57,849 bases of DNA from Aeromonas simiae (GTDB lineage Bacteria; Pseudomonadota; Gammaproteobacteria; Enterobacterales; Aeromonadaceae). The position numbers and the translations under genes were made by a program. The stretch's first letter is position 1. Every line of letters starts with the position of its first letter. The notes beneath the pieces were generated by a model. It made no database searches, was not told the origin of the DNA, and saw only the letters and a list, made by a program, of their open reading frames with translations. Below are positions 47,601 to 57,849 of the stretch, one piece after another. Location: contig NZ_CDBY01000069.1 of the NCBI RefSeq assembly GCF_000820125.1, positions 1,075 to 58,923 of the forward strand, given 5' to 3'.

Positions 47601-48368
47601 TCACTCCAGTCGTTGACGATAGCGCGCAATCCACGCCTCGATAGCGGGATCCTCCCCCTCCCCCCGACGCACCAGCGCCCAGAGCAGGGCGATGTAGTCG
47701 ACCCAGGGCAGGAAGGGACGAAAATTCAGTTCAAAACATGATCCGCCCGCGGCCCGATAGCAAGCCTCGAGCGCATCGCCCTCCTCCTCGCTCCAGCCGT
47801 GGGTGCGCAGGATAGAGGCCAGCTCGAAGCCGGGATGACCGGCCGCGCCATACTCCCAGTCCACCACCCAGGGGCGCGGGCCGAGCAGGTTGGCCGGGCT
47901 GAGATCGTGGTGACACGCAAGCCAGCACTCATCGGGCTCGCGACTCGCGAGCAGGGGCCGCTCCAGCGCACTCAGCCAGGAGGGCAAAACGGCCAGCTGG
48001 CGCCGGTAGCGCGCCGCATGGGCGCGTACCGCCATCTGCACCGGGGGCACCGCAAAGCGGTGCAGCACCGCCAGTACCCTGGCCAGCGCAGGGATGGCCT
48101 GCGCCTGGGGCGGCGGCGCCTCGGCCCAGCTCGGCTCGGCGCACCAGTCGATGAGCAGCAGGCCGCGCGGCGGATCGGCGTAATGGCAGGCGGGCGAGAG
48201 GCCCGCCGCAGCCGCCTGCCGATAGAGCTGCCACTCCACCGCGCGGTCGATACCCAGGCTGGCAGGCGCCGGGTGACCCTGACGCAGGAACGCCTCACGG
48301 CCATCGGGCAGGCGCAGCCGAGTATTGCGGTTGGTCAGCCCCCCCGACAGCGGCAACTCGGTGGCCAT
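47601..48368 (-). CDS. thiK: Thiamine kinase/choline kinase-type phosphotransferase
   Basis: 255 residues of the APH fold: LPLSGGLTNRNTRLRLPDG (nucleotide-binding loop), catalytic HHDLSPANLLGPRPWVVDWEYGA with the Brenner motif HxDxxxxN and the metal-binding Asp, and GHPGFELASIL. Position after lpoB is that of E. coli thiK, which phosphorylates thiamine in salvage. The ATG at 48368 has no clear ribosome-binding site. A TTG at 48398, one base after the lpoB stop, would add RPALPPPWH and keep homology to the N-terminal helix, so it may be the true start by coupling. Confidence 0.8.
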   Translation of the reverse strand: MATELPLSGGLTNRNTRLRLPDGREAFLRQGHPAPASLGIDRAVEWQLYRQAAAAGLSPACHYADPPRGLLLIDWCAEPSWAEAPPPQAQAIPALARVLAVLHRFAVPPVQMAVRAHAARYRRQLAVLPSWLSALERPLLASREPDECWLACHHDLSPANLLGPRPWVVDWEYGAAGHPGFELASILRTHGWSEEEGDALEACYRAAGGSCFELNFRPFLPWVDYIALLWALVRRGEGEDPAIEAWIARYRQRLE

Positions 48369-48399
48369 ATGCCAGGGGGGCGGCAGCGCCGGACGCAAC

Positions 48400-48996
48400 T
48401 TACCAGCCGAAGGTGGACTTGCGGGCCTGCTTGCGGATCTCCTTCTGATCGGCCCACACCAGCTCACCGCTTTGTAGATCCATCAGGTTCATGGTCATCT
48501 GGTAGAAGACATCCTTCACCTTGCCATTGTCTTTGACGATGCTCGAGAGGTTGCCGTACATCATGTAACGGGCACCAGTCTGCTTGCCAAGGCGCACCAT
48601 GGAGGCCGGGTCGACCAGGCCGCTGCTCTGCTGGTACTCAAGCTGCTGCTTGACCGCCGCCACCTTGCTCATGTCGACAAAGCGGAACTGGCCGGAGGCG
48701 AGCAGCTTGGTGCGGATGGTGTCGGTGACCGCCTCGGTGTCGATGTGCTCCGAGGTCTTGTTGCGGATAGCGTCCATGAACATGACAGGGCGACCGGCCG
48801 CGGTGATGTCGCGGGTGGCCGGCGAGCTCAGCATGGAGTCGACCATCTTGGTGGCGATGCCTTGCAGATCGGTGGAGCCGTAATCGGCGGTGACGGTCTC
48901 GGTCGCGGTCGGATCGCCGTAAGAGACGGTGGTGCTCGAGCAACCGCCGAGCAGCAGGGCGCCCAAGGTCAGGGGCAGCAGGGAACGCATTTTCAT
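48400..48996 (-). CDS. lpoB: Outer-membrane lipoprotein LpoB, activator of PBP1b
   Basis: 198 residues. Lipoprotein signal with Cys19 (LLLGGC) and Ser at +2, a short flexible linker, and the globular domain with STDLQGIATKMVDSML, RPVMFMDAIRNKTSEHIDTE, LLASGQFRFVD, GARYMMYGNLSSIVK and LVWADQKEIRKQ, all typical of LpoB/YcfM. LpoB reaches through the peptidoglycan and stimulates the synthase PBP1b. The ATG overlaps the ycfL stop by one base. The linker is shorter than in E. coli, as in many non-enteric relatives. Confidence 0.93.
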   Translation of the reverse strand: MKMRSLLPLTLGALLLGGCSSTTVSYGDPTATETVTADYGSTDLQGIATKMVDSMLSSPATRDITAAGRPVMFMDAIRNKTSEHIDTEAVTDTIRTKLLASGQFRFVDMSKVAAVKQQLEYQQSSGLVDPASMVRLGKQTGARYMMYGNLSSIVKDNGKVKDVFYQMTMNLMDLQSGELVWADQKEIRKQARKSTFGW

Positions 48997-49409
48997 CAGT
49001 AGGATTCCTTCAACACTTCACGAACATAGAGGCGATAGCTGACCACCTCAGCCTGGGGAGCGGTGGCAGTCAGGGTGCGGGTCTGATGGCCGTGCAGAGC
49101 CAGCGGCTGCCAGGGACGAGCATCGACGGCCACCTCCTGCCCCTGACCATCGAACCAGGTGAACTGGTACTGCAAGGTGCGATCGCTACGCTGGAGATTG
49201 CCAATCTCGACGCTGGCCTTGAGCACCCCGTTTTCGCGGGTTCTGGCGCGCTCGGTGAGGCGCACGTCGAGCCCCTCCTGCACTTGGGCGGCCTGACCGC
49301 TGTAGCCGGTCATCCAGACACCGCTGGTATTGGTGCTGCATCCTGCCATCAGCAGGGCGGTGAGCAGCATTCCCGCCATGCAGGCGCCGCGGGTTACACG
49401 TTGTTTCAT
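48996..49409 (-). CDS. ycfL: YcfL family lipoprotein
   Basis: 137 residues. Lipobox LLMAGC with Cys24, then a beta-sandwich-type domain with VEIGNLQRSDRTLQYQFTWFDGQGQEV and the conserved end SYRLYVRE. Matches YcfL/DUF1425, always close to lpoB; role unknown. The ATG at 49409 overlaps the preceding stop (ATGA). Ser at +2 suggests outer-membrane sorting. Confidence 0.9.
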   Translation of the reverse strand: MKQRVTRGACMAGMLLTALLMAGCSTNTSGVWMTGYSGQAAQVQEGLDVRLTERARTRENGVLKASVEIGNLQRSDRTLQYQFTWFDGQGQEVAVDARPWQPLALHGHQTRTLTATAPQAEVVSYRLYVREVLKESY

Positions 49410-50803
49410 AGGGGAACACTCCTGATTTGCAGATGGGGGGAGACCCGGGTCACCCACACCAGGGTGGTGCGACCGGGCCGCACCTCGACCGACTCGCCGC
49501 GCCCATTGAGCAGCAGCTCGATCCGACCGGCCGGCACCTCGGCCGACCAGGCGGCGGCCCGTGCTGGCAAGGTGCTCCAGCTGCGGGTGTCGGCATGCTC
49601 GGAGAGGGTGTTAAACAGCCCCACCACCAGATTGCCGACGTCGTTGCCCTTATCGGCCGCCACCCGGCGCAGCTGCTCCTTGGTCACCAGTCGCAGCAGC
49701 TGGCGCGTGGCCATGCCAGGCAGCTTCTCTTGCAGATCGTAGGCGGCGAGCGCCTCCAGATTGGCCAGAGGTTCGGCGCTGCCGTGAGCCTTACCCGCCG
49801 TGATGGCGAGCGGCACGCTCGGCTCGGCGCGGTTGTCGTAATAGGGCAGCGCCACGGTAAAGGTACGAAAATCGCCGGCCGAGGTCGACAGCGGGAGCGG
49901 CAGCCAGAGTTCGCGGCGCGCCGCGATGATCCCCTCCTCATAGAGCACCACCACGTTTCCAGCCTTGGGATCAATGGCCGGCGCTTTGCGCCCGACGCGC
50001 CGCTCGAGGGCTGCGATCTCCTCCGGCGCACCGCGCAGCCGGGCCAGCCGCAGCAGGGCATCTTGCACCGCCCGATTATCGGGGGCGAGCTCGATGGCCC
50101 GGTTGAGATCGACCCAGGCATCGTTGAGCGCGCCGTCCGCCTCATAGAGCAGGGCGGAGAAGTAAAAGGTGTAGGGGTTGAGAAAACCGTGCTTGACCCC
50201 CCCTTGCAGGCGATCGAGTGCGGGAGCGCGCTGCGCCAGCTGCTGGCCCACTTGCCGCTCGCGCTCATCGGCCACGGCGGCTCGCCGCCGGGCCAGCGCC
50301 GCCTCCTGGGCCTGGTTGGCCAGACGCAGCTCGACCAGGGCCCCTTCACGCTCCCCGGCCAGCAGGTAGTCGATGGCCAGATAGTGGTGCAGCAGGGTGC
50401 GCTCAAAATCGGCGATGGCGTAGGTCATGGTCTGGTCGTTAGAGAGCAGGCTGCCGGCCTGCTCCAGCCCATCACGCACCCGGATGCGGGCCCGCTCGTC
50501 ATCGGCGCGCACCGCCATGTCGGCTGCCTGTAGCGCCCGGCGGCTGCCGGCAACGTCGCCGGCCAGCAGGGCGATGCGCCCCTCCTCCAGCCGGTCGAGC
50601 ACATAGCTGCCATCACCCGGCGTCGATTCACGTACCGCCTTGCGCGCCTCGGCCGCCTGGCCGAGTCGCAGCTGGTTGCGCAGGCTCGCACTCTGATCCG
50701 AGTAGGTCACGAAATAGTCCTGCCAGCTGGCACAGCCGCCCAGCAGGAGCGTCAACAGAAGGGGGAGCAGGCCGGCAGGCCTGCAACGAACCGTTAGCAG
50801 CAA
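49406..50803 (-). CDS. TPR-like lipoprotein of the lpoB operon (COG3014 type)
   Basis: 465 residues. A lipoprotein signal ([14 protein letters not shown], Cys24 from the first codon, Ala at +2) is followed by helical repeat pairs to about residue 290 ([61 protein letters not shown]) and a beta-rich C-terminal domain ([13 protein letters not shown] onward). E. coli has no gene here between hinT and ycfL. The start is poorly defined: TTG at 50803 overlaps the hinT stop. Probably an outer-membrane lipoprotein acting with its lipoprotein neighbours; function unknown. Confidence 0.8.
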   Translation of the reverse strand: MLLTVRCRPAGLLPLLLTLLLGGCASWQDYFVTYSDQSASLRNQLRLGQAAEARKAVRESTPGDGSYVLDRLEEGRIALLAGDVAGSRRALQAADMAVRADDERARIRVRDGLEQAGSLLSNDQTMTYAIADFERTLLHHYLAIDYLLAGEREGALVELRLANQAQEAALARRRAAVADERERQVGQQLAQRAPALDRLQGGVKHGFLNPYTFYFSALLYEADGALNDAWVDLNRAIELAPDNRAVQDALLRLARLRGAPEEIAALERRVGRKAPAIDPKAGNVVVLYEEGIIAARRELWLPLPLSTSAGDFRTFTVALPYYDNRAEPSVPLAITAGKAHGSAEPLANLEALAAYDLQEKLPGMATRQLLRLVTKEQLRRVAADKGNDVGNLVVGLFNTLSEHADTRSWSTLPARAAAWSAEVPAGRIELLLNGRGESVEVRPGRTTLVWVTRVSPHLQIRSVPL

Positions 50804-51144
50804 AGGAGCGGGCCGAGGGACTTACCGCCCACCAGGTGCATGTGGATGTGGTAGACCTCCTGCCCGCCGTGGCGATTGCAGTTCATGATGAGGCGATAAC
50901 CGTCCTCGGCGATACCGGCGTCGGCGGCCAGCTTGCGCGCCACGGTGAACAGACGGCCCAGGGCCAGCTCGTGCTCCGGCTCCACGTCATTGACGGTCGG
51001 GATCAGGGTGTTAGGCACGATCAGAATGTGGGTCGGCGCCTTGGGGTTGATGTCACGAAAGGCGGTGACCAGCTCGTCCTGATAGAGGATCTGGGCGGGG
51101 ATCTCTTTGCGGATGATCTTGCTGAAAATGGTTTCCTCAGCCAT
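50794..51144 (-). CDS. hinT: HIT-family purine nucleoside phosphoramidase HinT
   Basis: 116 residues. It starts [24 protein letters not shown], and the histidine triad is in [11 protein letters not shown] near residue 100. Hydrolyses AMP-amino-acid phosphoramidates, including lysyl-AMP. I chose the ATG at 51144 because AAGGAG lies nine bases upstream. First gene of the operon hinT-TPR lipoprotein-ycfL-lpoB-thiK-DUF6279; E. coli has the same row without the TPR lipoprotein and DUF6279. Confidence 0.95.
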   Translation of the reverse strand: MAEETIFSKIIRKEIPAQILYQDELVTAFRDINPKAPTHILIVPNTLIPTVNDVEPEHELALGRLFTVARKLAADAGIAEDGYRLIMNCNRHGGQEVYHIHMHLVGGKSLGPLLCC

Positions 51145-51289
51145 GCGTGAACTCCTTGCTAACAGTGGGTTGGCAGAGCTTGCAGGGTAAAGGAAAGTGC
51201 CTTGTGACGCCACCCCTGACCACAAGTGTGACGCGCTCCCGCTTTCTGCGACACGAATTGTCATATTGGCTTCATTTATGGTTAAAACA

Positions 51290-51297
51290 GCCGATAC
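51290..51297 (+). promoter_or_regulatory. Possible flagellar sigma28 (FliA) -10 element
   Basis: GCCGATAC matches the FliA -10 consensus GCCGATAA at 7 of 8 bases, 45 bases before the chemoreceptor ATG. The -35 (TAAA expected near 51271) is poor, so confidence is limited. Confidence 0.35.
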
Positions 51298-51342
51298 CCT
51301 GGACGACCACCAGTCAGGGACTAGCGATACAGCGGGACAATA

Positions 51343-53355
51343 ATGAAACAGACGATAGCCAACCTCTCCATACTGCAGCGGGTCTACCTTGGATTTGCCA
51401 TCCTGGTACTCGTGATGCTCGCCTCCTCGGCGCTCACCTTCAGCAGTCAAAACCAGCTCAAGCAGGCGCTCACCCAGGTAACGGATCAATCCATGCCTCT
51501 GGTATTGGCCAGCAGCCAGACGCAAGTCGCCCTGCTCTCGGCCAACAAGTGGCTGGCCGATGCCTTGACCGAGCAGGATGTCAAACAACTCGACGGCGAA
51601 ATCACCCACCTGCGCCAAGGGCTGGACGCCGTCACGGCGGCCCTCACCACGTTGGATCAGGCCGCCGCCGCCCACACACAACTGGCCGCGCCACTGGCCC
51701 AGCTCAAGGAGCAGCTCGCCGCCTATCAGGCCCTCACCGCCAGCCTGCCCGACGCTCATCGCAGCGTGCTCGAGCGGCTGGGCAAGGTGAACCGTGCCAA
51801 GGGGCAGTTCCAGGTCACCCTGCCCCAGTTCAAGAAGAACCTAGCCGACATGATGTTGAGCATCGATGACAGCTTCATCAAGATGCTGGCCGAGAAGCTC
51901 ACCACCCAGCTCGCCACCATCGAGCTCTCGACCATGGATGCCCTCAACCAGACCACCGCCGCCCCCATTGAGGCCGCCCTTCGACGCAATGCGATGCAGA
52001 TCGACGGCTTCAACAGCACGGTCAAGGATCTGGAAGGGGAGCTGCCCAACTTCGACAACGACGTCGGCCACCATGTGCGCGCCTTTATCCGTGACACCAC
52101 CGGCAAGGGCGGGGTATTGATGCAATACCTGGCCCTGATGAGCGAGCAGTCGGCGATGCAGCAAAAGCGCCGCGAAGCCGGGGAGCTGGTAGGCAACATC
52201 CAGGCCACCCTGGCCCAGGTCAACGAGCAAAGCGAGCAGATCATGGCCGGCAGCATCGCCGCCGCCGATGGGGTGCTGGTGCAAAGCCGCCTGCTGCAAG
52301 GGCTGGCCATCGCCGTCGCCATCGCCCTCTCACTGCTGGTGGCATGGGGCCTTGGCAAGGCGATCCGCCGTCCGTTGCAGGAGCTGCTGCGAGTCCTCGG
52401 CGCCGTCACCCAGGGCGACATGACCGAGCGGGTGGCGTTTCGCAACCAAAATGAGTTTGGCCAGCTGGCGCGCCAGGTGAATCTGCTGATCACTCAGATG
52501 GCCGAGGTGCTCGAGCAGCTCTCGCTTGCCTCAAACCAGTTGACCAAGGCAGCCCACGGCAACCGTCACACCGCCGAGAAGGTGCGTGGCGAGCTGGAGC
52601 GCCAGCGGGCAGAAACCGCCTCGGTGGCCGCCGCCATGACCGAGATGGAGGCCTCGGTGCGCGAGGTGGCCCAGGCCGCTCACCTGAGCCTGGAGCAGGT
52701 GCAAGAGGTCGAGCAGGCTGCCCGGGTGGGCCGCGAGGTGATGGCGGGCAACATCTCCACCACCCACCAACTGGCTGACAAGCTGCACCACACCGCCCAG
52801 GTGATCCAAGATGTCAGCGTCATGAGCAACAAGATTGGCAACATCCTCGAGGTCATCCGCGGCATCGCCGAGCAGACCAACCTGCTGGCCCTCAACGCCG
52901 CCATCGAGGCAGCCCGAGCCGGTGAGCAGGGGCGCGGTTTTGCGGTGGTGGCCGACGAGGTGCGCGGGCTGGCCTCACGCACCAGCGACTCCACTAGCGA
53001 GATCCACACCATGATCGCCGACCTGCAGCAGGCGGTCTCCCGGGCGGTCAAGGTGATGGACGAGTGCTCCAATGAGATGGAGGCCAGCGTACAGCAGAGC
53101 TCGGATGCCAATGGCGCCATGGAGGAGATCCAGGGTATCGTCACCCAGATCAACGACATGTCGAGCCAGATCGCCGCCGCCGCCGAGCAGCAGCAGGCCA
53201 CCAGTGCCGACATCGCCACCAACTTGCATCGCATCTCCGATATCTCGGATCGCAACTACCAGGGCATCGAGCAGGTTGCCAACACCAGCCAGCAGCTCGA
53301 CCACCTGGCCGAGCAGCAGCAGACGCTGGTGCAACGCTTCCGCCTCACCGCCTGA
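51343..53355 (+). CDS. Transmembrane methyl-accepting chemotaxis protein
   Basis: 670 residues. TM1 (about 13-33), a periplasmic helical ligand domain of about 285 residues, TM2 ([19 protein letters not shown], about 319-337), HAMP (about 340-392) and a cytoplasmic signalling hairpin whose tip [20 protein letters not shown] lies near residue 512. The ligand domain is larger than the four-helix domain of Tar/Tsr; its length fits a helical bimodular (HBM) domain, whose known ligands are organic acids or polyamines. No C-terminal NWETF-type pentapeptide. The ligand cannot be predicted. It ends at a terminator. Confidence 0.94.
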   Translation: MKQTIANLSILQRVYLGFAILVLVMLASSALTFSSQNQLKQALTQVTDQSMPLVLASSQTQVALLSANKWLADALTEQDVKQLDGEITHLRQGLDAVTAALTTLDQAAAAHTQLAAPLAQLKEQLAAYQALTASLPDAHRSVLERLGKVNRAKGQFQVTLPQFKKNLADMMLSIDDSFIKMLAEKLTTQLATIELSTMDALNQTTAAPIEAALRRNAMQIDGFNSTVKDLEGELPNFDNDVGHHVRAFIRDTTGKGGVLMQYLALMSEQSAMQQKRREAGELVGNIQATLAQVNEQSEQIMAGSIAAADGVLVQSRLLQGLAIAVAIALSLLVAWGLGKAIRRPLQELLRVLGAVTQGDMTERVAFRNQNEFGQLARQVNLLITQMAEVLEQLSLASNQLTKAAHGNRHTAEKVRGELERQRAETASVAAAMTEMEASVREVAQAAHLSLEQVQEVEQAARVGREVMAGNISTTHQLADKLHHTAQVIQDVSVMSNKIGNILEVIRGIAEQTNLLALNAAIEAARAGEQGRGFAVVADEVRGLASRTSDSTSEIHTMIADLQQAVSRAVKVMDECSNEMEASVQQSSDANGAMEEIQGIVTQINDMSSQIAAAAEQQQATSADIATNLHRISDISDRNYQGIEQVANTSQQLDHLAEQQQTLVQRFRLTA

Positions 53356-53362
53356 CCCCTTC

Positions 53363-53390
53363 GAGCCCCGCCCCTGCGGGGCTCTGTTTT
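53363..53390 (+). terminator. Terminator after the transmembrane chemoreceptor
   Basis: GAGCCCCGC and GCGGGGCTC around CCCT, then TGTTTT. Confidence 0.85.
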
Positions 53391-53402
53391 CATGGCATCG
53401 CC

Positions 53403-53430
53403 TTGACGGTGCTTTGACGCCATCTATAGT
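53403..53430 (+). promoter_or_regulatory. sigma70-like promoter of the soluble chemoreceptor gene
   Basis: TTGACG and TATAGT separated by 16 bases, directly after the previous terminator. Gives a leader of about 85 bases. Confidence 0.55.
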
Positions 53431-53521
53431 CTTGATTCTGTGCGTTTTATCAACACCAGCTCCGTCATGAAAAGAGCTCGCACTGAGTGCCTTCCGCCAA
53501 CGTCTCACAGGGATGACCACT

Positions 53522-54820
53522 ATGTTCGGAAAGAAGAAGCTGCTCGAAGAAAACGCCCGCCTGCGCGCCTCCCTCCAATCACTCTCCAGTTTCCAATCCG
53601 CCATCGAGCACAAGGTGCCCTATATCCAGTTCACCCCGGAGGGGACGGTCACCTTCGCCAACGAGCTGTTTCTCGGCGTCACCGGCTACAGCCGTGACGA
53701 GGTACTGGGCCAGCACCACCGCATGCTCTGCTTCCCTGAGGATGTTCAACTGCCGGAGTACGAGGCGCTCTGGCGCGATCTGCGCGGCGGGCTGTTTCGC
53801 AGCGGGCGTTACATCCGCCGCAGTAAGCAGGGCAAGGCCATCTGGCTCGAGGCCACCTACTTCCCCATCATCCAGGAGGGGCAGGTCAAGGCGATCGCCA
53901 AGATCGCCTCCGACGTCACCGCCGAGCAAACCAAAATCGAGCGCACCCAGGCCCTGCTCGATGCGCTGGATCGCTCCCTGGCGGTGATCGATTTTCTGCC
54001 CGACGGTGAAGTCACCCACGCCAACGATAACTTCCTGCACTGCTTTGGTTACTCCCTGGCCGAGATCCAGGGGCAGCACCACCGCCTCTTCTGCGATCCC
54101 GCCTTCTACCAGCAAAACCCCACCTTCTGGCAGGATCTGGGCTCGGGCAAGCTCAAGAGCGGCCTGTTCATGCGCATCGACAAGTTCGGCCGCAAGATCT
54201 GGCTGGAGGCCACCTACAACCCCATCTTCAACCACGAGGGCAAGGTGGTGAAGATCATCAAGTTAGCCAGCAACATCACGGAGCGGGTCGAAAAGAGCCT
54301 CACCATCCGCGAGGCGGCGCAGAAGGCGTGCCATATCGCCACCGAAACGGTCACCTCGGCCAACCGGGGCCGGACGCTGATCGATGCCTTCCTGACCACC
54401 TCGGGGGAGATCAACGACTCGGTACAGAGCGTCTCTCACCAGATAGATCAGCTCAACGCCCAGTCGAGCAACATAGAGGCGATCATCTCCACCATCAGCA
54501 GCATCGCCGATCAGACCAACCTGCTGGCCCTCAACGCCGCCATTGAGGCGGCCCGCGCCGGCGAGCAGGGGCGCGGCTTTGCCGTGGTGGCCGACGAGGT
54601 GCGCCAGCTGGCGGCCCGCACCTCCTCCTCCACCGAGGAGATCACCGGGGTCATCAAGCAAAACTCCGCCATCGCCAGCCAGATCACTCGCACCGTCGCC
54701 ACCGTGTCGGATCGCACCGAATCGGGCAAACAGCAGATCAACACCATCTCGGCGGTAATCGAGGAGATCATGCAAGACGCAAACGATGTCTCGGAAACGG
54801 TGCAGCGCCTCTCTCTGTGA
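53522..54820 (+). CDS. Soluble PAS-PAS chemoreceptor (BdlA/Aer-like)
   Basis: 432 residues without a transmembrane segment. Two PAS domains (about 25-125 and 145-245), each with the Aer-type core ([42 protein letters not shown]) and a WLEATY(F/N)PI strand, then an MCP signalling domain with tip [20 protein letters not shown] near residue 330. Same architecture as Pseudomonas BdlA, needed for biofilm dispersal; PAS pairs may bind heme or FAD. I chose the ATG at 53522 because AGGG stands nine bases upstream; the ATG at 53513 abuts it. No methylation-pentapeptide end. Confidence 0.92.
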   Translation: MFGKKKLLEENARLRASLQSLSSFQSAIEHKVPYIQFTPEGTVTFANELFLGVTGYSRDEVLGQHHRMLCFPEDVQLPEYEALWRDLRGGLFRSGRYIRRSKQGKAIWLEATYFPIIQEGQVKAIAKIASDVTAEQTKIERTQALLDALDRSLAVIDFLPDGEVTHANDNFLHCFGYSLAEIQGQHHRLFCDPAFYQQNPTFWQDLGSGKLKSGLFMRIDKFGRKIWLEATYNPIFNHEGKVVKIIKLASNITERVEKSLTIREAAQKACHIATETVTSANRGRTLIDAFLTTSGEINDSVQSVSHQIDQLNAQSSNIEAIISTISSIADQTNLLALNAAIEAARAGEQGRGFAVVADEVRQLAARTSSSTEEITGVIKQNSAIASQITRTVATVSDRTESGKQQINTISAVIEEIMQDANDVSETVQRLSL

Positions 54821-54832
54821 CCCGCAATAACA

Positions 54833-54857
54833 AGAGGGGGGCTTTAAGCCCCCCTCT
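54833..54857. terminator. Hairpin between converging chemoreceptor and bgl genes
   Basis: AGAGGGGGGCTT pairs with AAGCCCCCCTCT around a central T, so the innermost pairs must open. Only short T-rich ends. Confidence 0.6.
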
Positions 54858-54872
54858 GCATCTCCCGCCCAG

Positions 54873-56363
<1,491 letters not shown>

Positions 56364-56394
56364 CTAGCATCGCCTGCGCTTACAATTCCGTCTA

Positions 56395-56410
56395 ATGACA
56401 AATATTGCAT
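56395..56410. promoter_or_regulatory. Possible LysR-type operator
   Basis: ATGACAAATATTGCAT is an imperfect AT-rich dyad in the 126-base gap between the divergent GH1 and LysR genes, 23 bases before the regulator start. It resembles an LTTR box, but the symmetry is only partial. Confidence 0.25.
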
Positions 56411-56432
56411 CTCAAAATTTCCAGGAGGAATA

Positions 56433-57299
56433 ATGGAGCTGCGCGATCTCAAGGCGTTCACCACCCTGGCCGAGGTGCTGCACTTTGGCCAGGCGGCGGC
56501 GCGCCAACACGTCACCCAATCGGCCCTCAGCAAGCAGATAAGGCGCCTTGAAGCGACGCTCGGCGGCCCCCTGTTCGAGCGTAGCGCCAGCGCCACCCGT
56601 CTCACCGCCCTCGGTCACGCTCTGCTTGGCGAGGCGCAGGAGATAGTGCGCCGCTGTGAGCAGTTGCCGCATACCGCCCAAGGCGTTCTAGCCGGCGCCC
56701 AGGGCACGCTGCGAGTGGGGTTTGGCGTGGCGACCCGCATCCTGGTGCCCGCCGCCATCGCCCGCTTTCGCGCCGAGCGCCCGGCGGTGCAGGTGGAGCT
56801 TTGCGATCTCTCGACCCACCACCAGATCCTGGCCCTCGCCGAGGGGCGTCTCGATCTCGGTTTTTGCCGCCTGCCCGCCCCCAAGGGCTGGTATGCCCAG
56901 CCGGTACTGCGCGCCCACTTCGTGGCGGTGCTGCCGGCAGCCTACCCCGACCTGGCGGACATCACGTCATTGCTGGCCTATCCGCTCGCCATTTTGCGCC
57001 GCGACAAGGCCCCCTCGTTTCACGATCACCTGATGAACTACCTGGCCCAGAGCGGCCTGCGCCCAGGGACGTTGCAGTACGTCGGCGACTTTGCCGCCGG
57101 CATCGCCAGCGCCGCGGCCGGCATCGCATGGACCATCATCCCCTCCTCCACCACGGTCGATCACCCGGCGGTGAAGACGCAGCCCCTGCTCGATCCCGAG
57201 GCTAGCTGGCTCATCGGCCTGGTCTGCCCCACTCCACCGGTTACCCCGCAGGTGCAGGCCTTTTGCGAGATCATCGCCGAGTTGAGTGAGCCGGCGTGA
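56433..57299 (+). CDS. LysR family transcriptional regulator
   Basis: 288 residues. N-terminal winged helix-turn-helix MELRDLKAFTTLAEVLHFGQAAARQHVTQSALSKQIRRLE, then the two-lobed effector domain from about residue 90 (GTLRVGFGVATRILVPAAIARFRAERPAVQVEL). The strong AGGAGG before the ATG at 56433 settles the start. Likely regulates the divergent GH1 gene, by position only; the closest named regulator cannot be told. Confidence 0.9.
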   Translation: MELRDLKAFTTLAEVLHFGQAAARQHVTQSALSKQIRRLEATLGGPLFERSASATRLTALGHALLGEAQEIVRRCEQLPHTAQGVLAGAQGTLRVGFGVATRILVPAAIARFRAERPAVQVELCDLSTHHQILALAEGRLDLGFCRLPAPKGWYAQPVLRAHFVAVLPAAYPDLADITSLLAYPLAILRRDKAPSFHDHLMNYLAQSGLRPGTLQYVGDFAAGIASAAAGIAWTIIPSSTTVDHPAVKTQPLLDPEASWLIGLVCPTPPVTPQVQAFCEIIAELSEPA

Positions 57300-57413
57300 G
57301 CGCCGGCCACGGCCGGGCTCATCGTGGCAACAGCGCCACGCCCCTACCCGTCTTTGCTCGTGTGCCCGGCGATCGCCCCTTGATACGCTCAACCCGACAC
57401 CATGAGCGAGCCA

Positions 57414-57452
57414 CAGACGACCAGGGCAGCCTCTGGCTGCCCTGGTCGTCTG
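57414..57452. repeat. Perfect 18-base inverted repeat
   Basis: Arms at 57414-57431 and 57435-57452 (left arm begins CAGACGACC, right arm ends GGTCGTCTG) are perfect complements around TCT. No T-run follows on either strand. It stands between two converging genes, so it may act as an unusual terminator or as a cruciform or transcript-end stabiliser. Confidence 0.9.
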
Positions 57453-57456
57453 AATG

Positions 57457-57474
57457 GCCACCCATAAGGGTGGC
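57457..57474. repeat. Second hairpin next to the DUF134 stop codon
   Basis: GCCACCC and GGGTGGC around four bases. It touches the stop codon of the DUF134 gene and is only four bases from the 18-base inverted repeat. Confidence 0.6.
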
Positions 57475-57767
57475 TAATCCATCGTTTCGTGTGACTGAGG
57501 CATCCGCAAAGCCCGGCCATGCATCAGGCACCCCACCACCTTGGCACGCGCCCCTTTGAGCACATTGGCCAACGTTTGACGGGAGACCCCCATCTGACGC
57601 GCCGCCTCCTGCTGCTGCAACCCCTCCAGATCGACCAGCCGCAGCGCCTCAAACTCGTCGGCAGCCAGCACCACGGACTCGCACTCAACCAGTGGTTTGC
57701 CATTGGGTTTGAAACAGGAGATCGCCGGGCGGCCGCAAATATGGCGCGGGATCTTGGGTCTTGGCAT
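57474..57767 (-). CDS. DUF134 family probable DNA-binding protein
   Basis: 97 residues. It begins MPRPKIPRHICGRPAISCFKPNG, followed by a sigma-factor-like helix-turn-helix (LAADEFEALRLVDLEGLQQQEAARQMGVSRQTLANVLKGARAKV). This is the full DUF134 pattern. Such proteins often neighbour NifX/NifB-type iron-molybdenum cofactor-binding proteins; the neighbour on this side lies beyond the window. I chose the ATG at 57767 because GAGGT stands seven bases upstream. Confidence 0.9.
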   Translation of the reverse strand: MPRPKIPRHICGRPAISCFKPNGKPLVECESVVLAADEFEALRLVDLEGLQQQEAARQMGVSRQTLANVLKGARAKVVGCLMHGRALRMPQSHETMD

Positions 57768-57849
57768 ACATACCTCGCAGCAGAATCGAAACCGGGCCAG
57801 CCTAGCAGGCCCGCTTGAGGGTGTCACGACTGTCAATCAGCATCGAAAA

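Overview
This 57.8 kb window is a stretch of gammaproteobacterial chromosome. It is GC-rich, densely coding, and has no rRNA, tRNA, insertion sequence, phage gene or CRISPR array that I can see. The gene content and order (rsxABCDGE-nth-gloA; gltA divergent from sdhCDAB-sucABCD; a hinT-ycfL-lpoB-thiK row; ycfP-ndh; oversized PstC and PstA) fit the Aeromonadales, most likely Aeromonas. The species assignment is inference from gene content; no marker gene was compared.

Layout. 1-2580: the end of a Bat-type aerotolerance operon (TPR protein cut by the window edge, BatD-like protein) and a LysE/RhtB exporter. 2647-9712: the Rsx/Rnf electron-transport operon with endonuclease III, then glyoxalase I. 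9787-15394: pstC-pstA-pstB-phoU on the minus strand behind a convincing Pho box. 15625-20356: a GyrI-like protein, a prolyl-tRNA editing protein, class I fumarase, pabB and a CoA-pyrophosphatase Nudix gene. 20533-25025: a serine catabolism block with an SdaC-type transporter and two tandem L-serine deaminase paralogues. 25056-36953: a small membrane protein, a possible sRNA from the sucD 3' end, the complete sdhCDAB-sucABCD operon, and divergent gltA. 37020-42261: acuI, ybjQ, ndh-ycfP, yedI and a DUF924 gene. 42281-43400: a flavodoxin-type reductase divergent from an HxlR regulator.

43415-46720 holds a secD-secF pair that is not next to yajC or tgt. Just upstream, in the same direction, is a 144-codon gene with a signal peptide. 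Its stop-codon region can base-pair with the secD Shine-Dalgarno sequence. That is the arrangement of Vibrio VemP-SecDF2, where a nascent secretory peptide stalls its own ribosome to switch on secDF. The peptide here shows no VemP motif I recognise. I consider this locus the best candidate in the window for an undescribed regulatory system.

46711-51144 is a six-gene envelope operon (hinT, a TPR lipoprotein, ycfL, lpoB, thiK, a DUF6279 lipoprotein) encoding four lipoproteins. 51290-54857 has two chemoreceptors: one membrane-bound with a large periplasmic domain, and one soluble with two PAS domains, resembling BdlA. 54873-57767 has a GH1 6-phospho-beta-glucosidase divergent from a LysR regulator, and a DUF134 protein.

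Functionally the window is mostly core energy and phosphate metabolism (TCA cycle, Rnf, NDH-2, Pst), with smaller modules for export, envelope maintenance, chemotaxis and serine or sugar use. Starts were set by Shine-Dalgarno spacing, overlap with the preceding gene and family length.
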